A stretch of DNA of 64,000 bases from Segatella copri (GCF_009495355.1 NZ_VZAD01000085.1:1-64000), one strand, 5' to 3'; shown: positions 53,892-63,821, numbered from the stretch's first letter. The notes: a model not told the origin generated them from the letters alone. Program-made: numbers and translations.

Positions 53892-53966
53892 CAAATAAAA
53901 TCCGAGAAATACTGCCCTTTCATCGCATTATTTGAACAACAGAAGAAAAAATCTGCATCAATAATT

Positions 53967-53996
53967 TTGTTTTCACTGCAAATAACTGTACTTTTG
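53967..53996 (+). promoter_or_regulatory. Promoter of the alpha/beta hydrolase gene
   Basis: TTG (53967-53969), 19 bp, then TACTTTTG (53989-53996). The leader would be about 195 nt and contains GAAGTTA repeats and the 54094-54126 element shared with 29053-29085. Confidence 0.6.
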
Positions 53997-54093
53997 CAAC
54001 TACATTTTACTAAACTTCGCATTTGGGGAAGTTAAGTGAAGTTAGTGAAGTTAGAGGGAAGTGAAGGGACAAATGTCCTACGTTTTACGAAAG

Positions 54094-54126
54094 AAGACTA
54101 TTGTCTCTTAACTTCCCGAACGACCG
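54094..54126 (-). repeat. Dispersed 33-bp element shared with the recombinase upstream region
   Basis: Reverse complement reads CGGTCGTTCGGGAAGTTAAG then AGACAATAGTCTT, 29 of 33 identical by eye to 29053-29085. Flanking sequence is also similar, so the shared element may be near 80 bp. Confidence 0.6.
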
Positions 54127-54196
54127 TAGGGAGTGATAACTTCTTTAACTTCTATCAATTCCCTCACTTGAGAAACTTGAATTAAAACAACAAGCA

Positions 54197-55186
54197 ATGG
54201 AAAATCAATACATCAAGCAGTTCCCTGACCTGATGCAGGGCAAGAAAATCATGTATGTACACGGCTTCCTGTCGTCGGGACAGAGCGGTACGGTAAAAAT
54301 GTTGCAGGAGTTGATGCCCAATGCCACCATCGTGGCTGACGACATTCCCGTGCATGCCGAAGAAGCCATAGCGATGCTGAAGGATATGCAGCAGAGGGAG
54401 AAACCCGACCTGATCATAGGCACCTCCATGGGGGGTATGTTCACCGAGATGCTCCATGGCACCGACCGCATCCTGGTAAACCCTGCTTTCGAGATGGGCA
54501 ACACCATGAGCAGTATGACGGGAAGACAGGAGTTTCAGAACCCGCGCAAGGACGGTGTGCAGGAGCTGATGGTGAACAAGGGACTCATCAAGGAGTACAA
54601 GGACATTACCGCCCTGTGCTTTCAGAATGTTACACCCGAGGAGCAAAGCCGTGTCTACGGACTCTTTGGCGACAAGGACCCAGTGGTTCATACCTTCGAC
54701 CTCTTCCACGAGCATTATCCACAAGCCATCCGCTTCCATGGTGAGCATCGACTGATAGACAAGGTGGCATTCCATTATCTCGCACCCGTCATCCGATGGA
54801 TAGACGACAAGCAGAACGGAAAGGAACGCCCCATCGTGTATATCGACTTCGATGCCCTGCACGACAGTTACTGGAAAACCACCAGCTCAATGCACAAGGC
54901 CTATGAGATGCTGATAGAATATTATAATGTGTACATTGTGGCACAGGCCCCCACCAACGACCATGACTATATGGCTCGTGTCATGACCTGGGTAGAGGAG
55001 TACCTATCTGCCCCAGCCTACAACCACGTCATTTTCTGCAACCAGAAGGCATTGCTCTATGGCGACTACTTCATCGACCCCTGTCCCGACAAGGGCTTCA
55101 TGGGCACAGCCATCGAGTATGGCAGCGATGAATTCAAGACTTTTGAGGAAATCATCACCTTCTTCGAGCGCTTGGGAGGACAATAA
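54197..55186 (+). CDS. YqiA/YcfP-like alpha/beta hydrolase fused to a HAD-like nucleotidase domain
   Basis: 329 residues. Residues 15-200 form an alpha/beta hydrolase of the YqiA/YcfP type: YVHGFLSSGQSGT, nucleophile Ser77 in GTSMGG, an acidic residue in GDKDPVVHT and His184 in GEHRL. Residues about 212-329 resemble 5'(3')-deoxyribonucleotidases of the HAD superfamily: IVYIDFDAL (Asp217 and Asp219), then QAPTN, CNQKALLYGDYFID with a conserved-type Lys. Both sets of catalytic residues appear intact, so the protein may be bifunctional. The pairing is unusual to me. It ends 11 bp from the convergent regulator gene. Confidence 0.78.
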   Translation: MENQYIKQFPDLMQGKKIMYVHGFLSSGQSGTVKMLQELMPNATIVADDIPVHAEEAIAMLKDMQQREKPDLIIGTSMGGMFTEMLHGTDRILVNPAFEMGNTMSSMTGRQEFQNPRKDGVQELMVNKGLIKEYKDITALCFQNVTPEEQSRVYGLFGDKDPVVHTFDLFHEHYPQAIRFHGEHRLIDKVAFHYLAPVIRWIDDKQNGKERPIVYIDFDALHDSYWKTTSSMHKAYEMLIEYYNVYIVAQAPTNDHDYMARVMTWVEEYLSAPAYNHVIFCNQKALLYGDYFIDPCPDKGFMGTAIEYGSDEFKTFEEIITFFERLGGQ

Positions 55187-55197
55187 AGATCCTACCC

Positions 55198-58020
55198 TTA
55201 TTCGAACTCGATGAGGAAATCGGTGAGCGACTTGTCGGTAGGAATGCCCAACTTCTTTCTGAGTCGGTATCTTGCGCCTTCCACACCACGGATGGTAAGG
55301 TGAGTGAAGTTGGCAATATCCTTCGTATTCAGGTTCAGGCGCAAGAGGGCACACACCTTCAGGTCGTTCGACGTGAGGTCGGGATATTTCTCACGCAGAC
55401 TGCGGAAGAACTTCTTGTGTATCAGGTCGAAGTTGTTTTGGAACGTATTCCAGAACAAGTCGTTATCGCCACTCTTCATCTGCAACAACAGTTTGCTGGC
55501 ATTCTTGGTGGTGATGGTTCCCTTGCGCATGCCTTCAAGCAAAGTCTCCTTCGCCTCACTGATGGAGTTGTTCATCGCCACCATATCGAAAGCCATGCTT
55601 GCCACGTCCTTTCCCTTAAGGACGAGCTCGTTTTCTAAGAGTTGTTTCTGTTGCTCAGCAATGATACGTTCCTGTTCCAACGATTTCATCTTCTGCTCCA
55701 TCAGCTCTTTTTCGGCAATCTTCTTATTGCGACGAATAATCTTGTTGGTGCGCCAGCGAATAAAGCCATACACCAAAGCCGAGAGCAACAACAGATACAT
55801 CAGCCACGCCCACCATGAGAGCAGGAAAGGTGTGGGGAAAGAGAAACAATAGACAAGAGGCTTGCCTATGATGTCGCCCTTAAGGTTTTTGACCACCACC
55901 GTCAGTTCATAATCTCCAAAGCCAAAGTTGCTGTACACGATCTCTGGCGAATAGGAAGACTCGGTAAGCGTATTGCCTCCACCCTTCAGCGTATAGCAGA
56001 ACTGCAGTTTGTCGTTATCGTAGTTGGGGAACGACACCCTGAGCCGAATGTTCCCCCATGCCTTCACCTTGCCATCGCTGACCACAGGCAGTTGATGCGC
56101 CACATTATCACGGTCCTTTGTCGTCACCTCGCTGAATGAAGCCTGATAGCAGGCGGGATTCTTTCCCTTTTCAGCACCTGTGCCCAAATATCTGCCTATA
56201 CCATCGTTGAGGAAGAAATAGGTGGCACGACCCGACACATACATCGAATGTCCATAGATGTTGCACTCCTGCCCAAACGAAGAATTGGAGATAAAGAACA
56301 CCGGCAGGTTCTCCTTACTGCCCGAATGCATGAGCCAATAGCCATCGCTATTGAGCAACCAGAAGGTTTTCTTATCAAGGAAGGCAGACGACACAATGCC
56401 CATGTCGCTCAACCTGCCGCAACCATAATAGGGCAATATCTGCTTGCGTATATCATCGTAAGTAAAGAGACGGCCACCATACGAGAAGACCACACGTCCC
56501 ATGATGGTCATCACATGGAATGCATCACCCTTGCTATTGGGCAACGACGAATAGTAGTTCACCTTCTCAAATCGCTTCATGTCCTTGGAAAGCTCCAGTC
56601 GATAGAGACCTTTGCTCATGTGGGCTGCCCAGATGACACCCTGGTTGTCTATTTCTATCTCTCTGATAGGAGCACTGAAGCCTTTCACCGTCCAACCATA
56701 GCGCCATTTGTCGCCATCGCGTAAATAAATGCGGAAACTGTTGTAGGAAGACTCTATCAATGCATGCTGACCATAATGCTGATACTCACGCATCATAGTA
56801 CAGCCCTGATTGTCGTTTAAAAGGTCGAAAGACTGATTGCCCACAAGGGCCTTTGTGCCTAAATTGTTGCCGGCAAACACCTGGTTGTCAAACTGAGATA
56901 CATACCAGTTTTGTCCTTCGCAGCCATTCACTGGAACTATATTGTGTTCCTTCATGTCATATCGCCACACCGACTGGTTGGTGGCAATATACATATCGCT
57001 TCCCAAGGTAGCCACATCGTAGACCATACCGATGCCCTCGAGTCTCATCACCGAAAGGGGCAAACCCGTATGGATAAGGGCGATGCCATTGTCCAAGGCT
57101 GCCCATAAGTTGCCCGTTCTGTCCACCAGGAGATTGAGCACGGTATTGTTTCCCAGTCCGTTAGCCTTGCTGTAGTGCCACAACACCTTATTAGTATTGA
57201 GGTCGATGGCAAAAATTCCACTCTTGATGGTTCCCAACACCAAGGTATGCTTATTGAGCATGACAGTACGGTTGATCAAGGCTTGTCGGAGCAAAGCATC
57301 GACATCAGTACGAACAGGCTTCACCTGCTGTCCGTCGTATAGGAAGAGTCCATTCTGGTTGGTGGCCAACAAGAAATGACTCTTGCCCAACTGGTGCAAG
57401 CCCATCACATGATCGTTGCCATAGTCTCTACGATGTAGAATGGGGGGGTAATACGTCTTGCTGACCCGGCACAATCCGTCGGAAATCAATTGAGCATAGA
57501 GCTGACCGCCTGTTTGGAAAAACCAGAGCGGCAGATGCTCCTTTATATAATAAGGTGTAACTTTCTTGCCATCGTAAACGAAATAAGAGCAGAATGACTG
57601 GAAGTAAATATGTCCATCAGCACCCTTCACGATATTCCATATCTCGTCATTATGCGACTGATATTTTTTGGGCCAAAGAGAATGATACACCATCTTACCC
57701 CATTCATCACGCACAAAATAACCAAAGTCGGTATAAGAGCCGACATAGATACGGTCGCCATCAGCAAGAATTGATCGCACCAATCCCTTGCTGGGCAAGG
57801 CTATGGTGCGCCACGAATAGCCATCATAACTGAGCACACCATTATTGTTGGCAAAGTACATAATGCCCCTATCATCCTGCGTACAGCACCAGTTCTGCAT
57901 GCCATAATGATAAGTGAACGAGTTATAGTATGAGATAATAGGCATAAAAATCTGTGCCTTTGTCATCATTGGACATAGACAAAAGATTAACATGACAAGC
58001 CATAAAAACTGCTTTTTCAT
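55198..58020 (-). CDS. Membrane-spanning sensor-regulator with beta-propeller sensor and LuxR-type HTH
   Basis: 940 residues. Signal peptide about 1-22; a long beta-propeller-like periplasmic sensor (about 30-630) with repeats such as DDRGIMYFANNNGVLSYDG; a Y_Y_Y-like domain (about 640-725); a transmembrane helix (about 733-756); a coiled coil (about 760-805); and a LuxR-type helix-turn-helix (about 878-930, LTSNDLKVCALLRLNLNTKD). It resembles hybrid two-component systems but has no kinase or receiver. It lies divergent from the third susCD operon, so it likely senses that operon's ligand and activates it. Direct repeats at 58149-58199 are a candidate binding site. Confidence 0.82.
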   Translation of the reverse strand: MKKQFLWLVMLIFCLCPMMTKAQIFMPIISYYNSFTYHYGMQNWCCTQDDRGIMYFANNNGVLSYDGYSWRTIALPSKGLVRSILADGDRIYVGSYTDFGYFVRDEWGKMVYHSLWPKKYQSHNDEIWNIVKGADGHIYFQSFCSYFVYDGKKVTPYYIKEHLPLWFFQTGGQLYAQLISDGLCRVSKTYYPPILHRRDYGNDHVMGLHQLGKSHFLLATNQNGLFLYDGQQVKPVRTDVDALLRQALINRTVMLNKHTLVLGTIKSGIFAIDLNTNKVLWHYSKANGLGNNTVLNLLVDRTGNLWAALDNGIALIHTGLPLSVMRLEGIGMVYDVATLGSDMYIATNQSVWRYDMKEHNIVPVNGCEGQNWYVSQFDNQVFAGNNLGTKALVGNQSFDLLNDNQGCTMMREYQHYGQHALIESSYNSFRIYLRDGDKWRYGWTVKGFSAPIREIEIDNQGVIWAAHMSKGLYRLELSKDMKRFEKVNYYSSLPNSKGDAFHVMTIMGRVVFSYGGRLFTYDDIRKQILPYYGCGRLSDMGIVSSAFLDKKTFWLLNSDGYWLMHSGSKENLPVFFISNSSFGQECNIYGHSMYVSGRATYFFLNDGIGRYLGTGAEKGKNPACYQASFSEVTTKDRDNVAHQLPVVSDGKVKAWGNIRLRVSFPNYDNDKLQFCYTLKGGGNTLTESSYSPEIVYSNFGFGDYELTVVVKNLKGDIIGKPLVYCFSFPTPFLLSWWAWLMYLLLLSALVYGFIRWRTNKIIRRNKKIAEKELMEQKMKSLEQERIIAEQQKQLLENELVLKGKDVASMAFDMVAMNNSISEAKETLLEGMRKGTITTKNASKLLLQMKSGDNDLFWNTFQNNFDLIHKKFFRSLREKYPDLTSNDLKVCALLRLNLNTKDIANFTHLTIRGVEGARYRLRKKLGIPTDKSLTDFLIEFE

Positions 58021-58055
58021 TCTTTGATTTAGACGGGTTTGTGGTTATGTATTTG

Positions 58056-58085
58056 CAAAATTAATAAATTTATACCATCTACCAA
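58056..58085 (-). promoter_or_regulatory. Promoter of the sensor-regulator
   Basis: On the minus strand, TTG (58085-58083), 19 bp, then TAATTTTG (58063-58056). Confidence 0.6.
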
Positions 58086-58148
58086 AGAAAAAAGGCAAAA
58101 TTTTGTCGTTTTTCTATCTTTCTCTTTTCCAAACGTTTAGAAATGGGC

Positions 58149-58199
58149 ATCGTAGTAAAATCGTAGTGCCAAGAAAGCGCATCGTAGTTATATCGTGGC
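58149..58199 (+). promoter_or_regulatory. Direct-repeat candidate operator for the third susCD operon
   Basis: ATCGTAGT or a close variant occurs at 58149, 58160, 58181 and 58192. Spacing is 11 bp within each pair and 32 bp between pairs, so all copies face the same side of the helix. The site ends 8 bp before the -33 box of the susC promoter, the expected place for an activator. Confidence 0.7.
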
Positions 58200-58206
58200 A
58201 ACAAAT

Positions 58207-58237
58207 TTGCCCAAACCTTTAAAAAGTATTTACTTTG
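58207..58237 (+). promoter_or_regulatory. Promoter of the third susCD operon
   Basis: TTG (58207-58209), 20 bp, then TTACTTTG (58230-58237), one mismatch from consensus. It overlaps the longer open frame start at 58235, so ATG 58280 is preferred. Confidence 0.6.
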
Positions 58238-58279
58238 CACAGCAGTTTTGAATTAACAATTATCTTAAAACAAAAAAAC

Positions 58280-61200
58280 ATGAAAAAGAACCTATTATTA
58301 TTCATTTGCGCTTTTGTAGCCCAGCTGGCATTTGCCCAAGCTCAGGCTGTCAAAGGTACTGTCTTGGATAGTTCTGGCGAACCAGTCATTGGCGCCACTG
58401 TCAAAGTACTCGGTACAAAGCAAGCTACCGTTACGGACATAGACGGTAACTTCACCATCCAGGAAGTTAATCCTAACGCATCTATCAACATTTCTTATGT
58501 GGGTATGCAGCCTGTTACCCTCAAGGCTTCAGGCAACCTCAATGTCACATTGAAGGATGATTTCCAGAACCTCAACGACGTAGTTGTCATCGGTTACGGT
58601 TCTGCAAAGGCCAAGGATCTTACCTCTCCTATCACCGTTATCAAGGCAGCCGACATCCAGTCAACTCCCTCATCATCACCCATGACTGCCCTTCAGGGTA
58701 AGGTGGCTGGAGTGAACGTTGTAAGCAGCGGTACTCCTGGAGCCGGTCCTACCGTACGTATTCGAGGTACAGGCTCTTTTGCCAACAGTTCTCCTCTTTA
58801 TGTAGTAGACGGAATGTTCTACGACGACATCAACTTCCTTAACAACGAAGACATTCAGGAAATGTCGATCCTTAAGGATGCTTCTGCAGCTGCTATCTAT
58901 GGTGTGCGTGCAGCAAATGGTGTAGTTATCATCACGACAAAGAAGGGTACCAAGGGGCAGAAGGCCAAGATTACCTACGACGGTTACATCGGATTCCAGA
59001 AGGCTACCAATGTGTTGGAAATGGCCAACTCTCAGGAGTATGCCACCATGTTGATGGAAGCTAACTACGATGCTTACTCTCCTACGATGAAAGCAGCCAT
59101 CGACCGCTTTGGTGGCAGCTATGCTGACAGCGATTTCCACAAGTGGACTTATGGTGCTGATACCGACTGGTACAAGGAATTGCTACGCACAGCAGTTATC
59201 ACCAACCACAGCGTAGGCATCAGCGGTGGTAGCGACAAGGCTACCTACTCTCTCGGTATCAGCTACCTCTACCAGGATGGTATCATGGATACAGAAAACA
59301 ACTACAAGCGCCTCAACTTCCGTGCAGCAGTAGACTATGATGCTACCAGCTGGTTGAAGGTCGGTTTCAATGGCGTATTCAGCAAAAGTGATCAGGTATT
59401 GCCAAACAATGCCGCATGGCAGCAGGCTTTCAACACACCAAGTCTCATCCCAGTATTCGACGAGCAGAACGCACAGGCATTCCCTGACAAATATGCTACG
59501 CCAAGCAGCATCGGTCTGTCTACAAACTTCAAGAACCCTGTAGCTACAGCAAAATACTACGATGCCAAGAACGAGTTGCGCCAGTACATGACCAACTTCT
59601 ATGCACAGATTAATCTCCTGCCACAGAAGTTGAACTTCAAGACTAACATCAGCTACAACTTCCAAGACATCAATGGTTCTGTGTTTACTCCTACTTACTA
59701 TGTTAGTGACTCACAGCAGAGCAACACTACCAACCTCAACAAGAGCAACTCACAGTACAGCAGCTATATCTGGGACAACACCATTACCTATAAGGATAGC
59801 TACGCCAAGCACAACTTTGGTGCTATGTTGGGTGCTTCTATGCGCCAGGAGACCTATAAGAACTTGTGGGGCAATGCTACTGGTGTACCAGAGGGAAGCG
59901 ATGCTTACCATTATCTGAGCCAGGGTAATCCTACAGGTCGCACATTGGGCGATGGTGGCACAAGATACAGAGGCTTGTCATACTTCGCACGTCTGAACTA
60001 CGATTACGACAGCAAGTATTACCTGATGTTCACCATGCGTGCCGATGGTTCTTCTAAGTATCAGGACCAGTGGGGTTACTTCCCTTCAGTAGGTGCTTCT
60101 TGGGTTATCAGCGAAGAGCCTTGGATGAAGGACGTGAAGGCTATCGACTACTTGAAACTTCGTGCAAGCTGGGGTAAGCTCGGTAACGACCACGTTGCAG
60201 CAAGTGACGGTTTTGCATCTATCGCCACAGGTAACGGTGTTTCCGGCGTATTCGGCAACACAACTATTCCTGGCTTCCAGAACACAACCTACTTCAGCTG
60301 GCTGCAGTGGGAGGTGGTAGATGAAATCAACGTAGGTTTCAACCTCTCTACTCTCCAGAACCGCTTGAACATCGATGCAGACTACTTCCATCGCATGACT
60401 AAGCACGCTGTTATCTCACCTCGCCTCTCTTTCGACAATAAGACATTGGCAGGCAACTATGGTAAGATTCTGAACCAAGGTTTCGATTTCTCAGCAACCT
60501 GGAACGACAGAATCGGCAAGGACTTCAAGTACCATGTAGGTACCAACCTCTCTTTCCTTAATAATAAGGTAAAGGATCTCGGCGGCGCTTCCATCATCAA
60601 GGGTGGAAAGACCGTGAACATCGTAGGCAAGGAGATGAACTCATTCTATGGTTTCAAGGTAGTAGGTATCTACCAGACCGCAGAAGAGTGCCAAAACGAC
60701 CCTATTGCTGTAGCCAACGGACTGGAGCCTGGTGACTTCAAGTATGAGGACGTAGATCATAATGGCATTATCGACGGTGCAGACCGCCAGACATTGGGCT
60801 CTTATATTCCTAACTTTACTTATGGTATCAACCTCGGCTTCAACTGGAAGAACCTCGACTTTGAATTGACAACTTACGGACAGTCTGGTGCACAGATGTT
60901 CAACCGCAAGCGTGCCTTGAGATATGCACAGAGCGACTTCAACTTCGACAAGGATCTCTATGAGAATCGCTGGACAGGTGCAGGTTCTACCAACAGCTAT
61001 CCATCAGCCAAGGCTCTTACAAAGGGCTGGAACGTATCAGACCAGAAGACCAACTCCTTCTTCGTAGAGGATGCTGATTTCTTCCGTATTCAGAACGTAA
61101 CAGTAGGCTATAGCTTCAAGAACCTGAAGTTGGGTAGCTACACATTGCCATCTATCCGCTTGAGTATGACAGCCGACCGTCCTTTGACTCTGTTTGGTGC

Positions 61201-61300
61201 CAATGCTTTCACTCCTGAGTTGAGCGATCCTGAGGGATGGGATACAGAAGTTTACCCATTGACAGGCACTTATACATTCGGTATTCAAATTCAGTTCTAA
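58280..61300 (+). CDS. SusC/RagA-family TonB-linked outer-membrane transporter (copy 3)
   Basis: About 1006 residues. Signal peptide 1-19, a carboxypeptidase-regulatory-like domain (about 22-95), TonB-box region LNDVVVIGYG, plug with ILKDASAAAIYGVRAANGVV, and a barrel ending TFGIQIQF. The 5' end does not share the repeat found in the first two susC genes. It imports ligand with the SusD partner 19 bp downstream. Divergent placement from the sensor-regulator suggests ligand-induced expression. No glycosidase is encoded within the window part of the locus, so the substrate is unknown. Confidence 0.94.
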   Translation: MKKNLLLFICAFVAQLAFAQAQAVKGTVLDSSGEPVIGATVKVLGTKQATVTDIDGNFTIQEVNPNASINISYVGMQPVTLKASGNLNVTLKDDFQNLNDVVVIGYGSAKAKDLTSPITVIKAADIQSTPSSSPMTALQGKVAGVNVVSSGTPGAGPTVRIRGTGSFANSSPLYVVDGMFYDDINFLNNEDIQEMSILKDASAAAIYGVRAANGVVIITTKKGTKGQKAKITYDGYIGFQKATNVLEMANSQEYATMLMEANYDAYSPTMKAAIDRFGGSYADSDFHKWTYGADTDWYKELLRTAVITNHSVGISGGSDKATYSLGISYLYQDGIMDTENNYKRLNFRAAVDYDATSWLKVGFNGVFSKSDQVLPNNAAWQQAFNTPSLIPVFDEQNAQAFPDKYATPSSIGLSTNFKNPVATAKYYDAKNELRQYMTNFYAQINLLPQKLNFKTNISYNFQDINGSVFTPTYYVSDSQQSNTTNLNKSNSQYSSYIWDNTITYKDSYAKHNFGAMLGASMRQETYKNLWGNATGVPEGSDAYHYLSQGNPTGRTLGDGGTRYRGLSYFARLNYDYDSKYYLMFTMRADGSSKYQDQWGYFPSVGASWVISEEPWMKDVKAIDYLKLRASWGKLGNDHVAASDGFASIATGNGVSGVFGNTTIPGFQNTTYFSWLQWEVVDEINVGFNLSTLQNRLNIDADYFHRMTKHAVISPRLSFDNKTLAGNYGKILNQGFDFSATWNDRIGKDFKYHVGTNLSFLNNKVKDLGGASIIKGGKTVNIVGKEMNSFYGFKVVGIYQTAEECQNDPIAVANGLEPGDFKYEDVDHNGIIDGADRQTLGSYIPNFTYGINLGFNWKNLDFELTTYGQSGAQMFNRKRALRYAQSDFNFDKDLYENRWTGAGSTNSYPSAKALTKGWNVSDQKTNSFFVEDADFFRIQNVTVGYSFKNLKLGSYTLPSIRLSMTADRPLTLFGANAFTPELSDPEGWDTEVYPLTGTYTFGIQIQF

Positions 61301-61319
61301 CCTTTAAAACATCAAGACA

Positions 61320-62816
61320 ATGAAAATCAATAAATATTTATCAGTATTAGCCCTTGCATCGTTGCTTTTCGGCGCAACGTCATGCAGTGACTACATCGAT
61401 ATCGACCCAGAGAACTCTGTTCCTGAGGAGAAAGTAGACTATACCAACCTCGACAATATGTATATGCCCGTATCGGGTGTCTATGCCAAGGTTAGAACAG
61501 GAGCTATGCACTGGGTAATATGGCCTCTGTCTACTGTTCGCGACGGTGACATCTGGTCTGGAAAGCCAGACGACCAAGCCCAATTGGTAGACTTCGGTAA
61601 TTTCAACTACTCTGATAACAGTTTCTGGGGTCTCAACGAGATGTGGAATCAGTACTATGGCATCATCAAGGTAGCCAACTCTGCCTTAGAGTCACTCGAC
61701 AGCTATGCCGCCAATGCCACTACCGACGCACAAAAAACTACCAACCGCTCTTATCAGGGTGAGGTAAAATTCCTTCGCGCCTACGCCTACTACCGTTTGG
61801 TTCAGGCTTTCGGTCCTGTCACCATTCTGCGTGACAACACTCAGACTAACCTGACACGTTCTACCGTTGCTGCTGTCAACAGATATATGTTGGAAGACTT
61901 GAACTACGCCATCCAGAACTGTCCTAAGGTACGTCCTAACGAAATGGCACACATCGGAGCTGTATCTGCATACAGTGCAGAAGCCTTAGCAGCCAAGGTT
62001 TACCTCAACATGGGGCAGTACGATAAGGTAGAGGAACTGACCGATGACATCATCAACAGCCAAAAGTTTGAACTCTACGGAGACTTCTATCAGTTGTTCA
62101 AAATTCCAGGAAAACTCTGCGACGAGTCTCTCTTCGAATGCCAGTGTACTGACTTCGGTCAGGGTTCCGGCGAGTTGGTAGATGTAGACCAGTGGTTCAA
62201 CTTCCAGGGTCCAAGCATCTCTGGTCTCAGCAGCCAGGGTCAGCAAATTTCTTCAAGCGGATGGGGCTTCATGGGCTATTCTGACGAGTTCCGTCAGTGG
62301 GCAGAAAACCGTGGTGAGCAGGTAAGAGCTACCACAACTTTCCTTGTAGGTGGTACAACAACCCCAAGTGGCGACCAAGTAAAGAAACAGACCAACCCAC
62401 TAAGAACAAACTGCTGGAACGGCAAGGCTTATACTCCTCTCAACCAGCTGACAGAAGGCAGAAACAAGTATGGTTGCAATAACAACGTTCGTGTACTGCG
62501 CTATGCTGACGTGCTGCTGATGAATGCAGAGGCAAAGGTTCGCCTTGGCAAGAATGGTGATACTCCTTTCAACACAGTAAGAACAAGAGCCCAGATGCCA
62601 GAGCTGCAGAATGTTACTGTAGACCAGATCTTGGACGAACGTCGCATGGAACTCTGCGGTGAGTGGGGTGAGTATTACAACGACCTCGTAAGAACAGGCA
62701 AGGCGAAAAGCGTTCTTGGTGCTAAGGGATGGACAGAAGAAAAGACTTACTATCCATTGCCATTCACTCAGATCACCGACAATGCCGACCTGAAAAAGGA
62801 TCCTATCGACGAATAA
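61320..62816 (+). CDS. SusD/RagB-family outer-membrane lipoprotein
   Basis: 498 residues with lipobox cysteine at residue 22 (FGATSC). Canonical SusD features: YIDIDPENSVPEE after the lipobox, a helical block with GEVKFLRAYAYYRLVQAFG, and the C-terminal ILDERRMELCGEWGEYYNDLVR (in part). It is the ligand-binding lid of SusC copy 3. It is closer to classical carbohydrate-type SusD proteins than the other two in this window, judging by these motifs. Confidence 0.93.
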   Translation: MKINKYLSVLALASLLFGATSCSDYIDIDPENSVPEEKVDYTNLDNMYMPVSGVYAKVRTGAMHWVIWPLSTVRDGDIWSGKPDDQAQLVDFGNFNYSDNSFWGLNEMWNQYYGIIKVANSALESLDSYAANATTDAQKTTNRSYQGEVKFLRAYAYYRLVQAFGPVTILRDNTQTNLTRSTVAAVNRYMLEDLNYAIQNCPKVRPNEMAHIGAVSAYSAEALAAKVYLNMGQYDKVEELTDDIINSQKFELYGDFYQLFKIPGKLCDESLFECQCTDFGQGSGELVDVDQWFNFQGPSISGLSSQGQQISSSGWGFMGYSDEFRQWAENRGEQVRATTTFLVGGTTTPSGDQVKKQTNPLRTNCWNGKAYTPLNQLTEGRNKYGCNNNVRVLRYADVLLMNAEAKVRLGKNGDTPFNTVRTRAQMPELQNVTVDQILDERRMELCGEWGEYYNDLVRTGKAKSVLGAKGWTEEKTYYPLPFTQITDNADLKKDPIDE

Positions 62817-62966
62817 CGAGAAAACGTCATTCATATTGAATAATTCATAAGCTCTATTTCGATTTCATGAGCCAGTCCCTCGTTACAGAAGGCTGGTTCA
62901 TGAATCTTCCGACAACTCATTATCACTATTCGCTACTCACTTTTCATATACTCTATACACACTACT

Positions 62967-63821
62967 ATGCATATCTTCAGAAAAACTCTCTTCTTACTTT
63001 CTCTCTTTGTTGCAGGCTTTACATCGCAAGCCAAAGCACAAATCAGCGTCATGTCGTTCAACATACGTTTGGATGCCTCGGTAGACAATGAAAACCGTTG
63101 GGACAACCGTAAAGGCGAGGTGGCAAAGATGCTCACCTATTATCAGCCCGACCTCTTGGGCATGCAGGAAGTATGCCCCAACCAGATGGCAGACCTCAAG
63201 GCTGCTCTCAATGACATATATGAGGGCATCGGTGTAGGACGAGATGACGGAAAACATCAGGGCGAACACAGCCCAATCTTCTATAACAAGCACAAATTCA
63301 GTATGGTAAAGCATGGCGACTTTGCCTTGAGCGAGACACCAGAACGGTTCGGAAAGAAGGGCTGGGACGCTTCTTACAACCGTGTTTGTACCTGGGCGAT
63401 ACTGAAAGACAAAAAAACCGGCAAGCAGGTGGTATACTTCAACACCCACCTCGACAACGACGGTAAGATAGCACGCAAGGAAGGCATCAAGCTCATCCTT
63501 TCCAAGATGAAGAAAGTAGCTAAGAACATGCCTGCCATCATCACCGGCGACTTCAATTGTACCGATGATGAAGAGCCTTCTGCCATACTGAGAGCCAACA
63601 AGATGGAAAACGCCCGCAACAAGGCAGCCATCGTTTATGGTCCAGACTGGACATGGCACGATTACGGCAGACTGCCACTCAACGAGCGAAGCATTATCGA
63701 CCATGTCTTTATCAGCAACCAGCTGAAAGCTACTCGCTACAGAGTTATCGGTGATAAGCCCGACAAGGTTTATCTGTCCGACCACAATGCAGTATTCGTA
63801 AACTTAGAATATACAAAATGA
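62967..63821 (+). CDS. Secreted endonuclease/exonuclease/phosphatase-fold hydrolase
   Basis: 284 residues with a signal peptide (about 1-24). EEP-fold motifs are intact: SFNIRLD (metal-binding Asn), MQEV (Glu), FNTHLD, ITGDFNC (Asp and Asn), IDHVFIS and SDHNAVF (general-base His). Secreted members in Bacteroidota act on phosphodiesters or phospholipids; the substrate here is unknown. It lies 150 bp after susD3 on the same strand and may be part of that operon. The remaining 63822-64000 shows no convincing gene. Confidence 0.87.
   Translation: MHIFRKTLFLLSLFVAGFTSQAKAQISVMSFNIRLDASVDNENRWDNRKGEVAKMLTYYQPDLLGMQEVCPNQMADLKAALNDIYEGIGVGRDDGKHQGEHSPIFYNKHKFSMVKHGDFALSETPERFGKKGWDASYNRVCTWAILKDKKTGKQVVYFNTHLDNDGKIARKEGIKLILSKMKKVAKNMPAIITGDFNCTDDEEPSAILRANKMENARNKAAIVYGPDWTWHDYGRLPLNERSIIDHVFISNQLKATRYRVIGDKPDKVYLSDHNAVFVNLEYTK

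Noticed and set aside
53858-53940. Purine riboswitch upstream of the permease-xpt operon
   Set aside because: The leader after the -7 box is too short, and no conserved purine-aptamer loops are visible.
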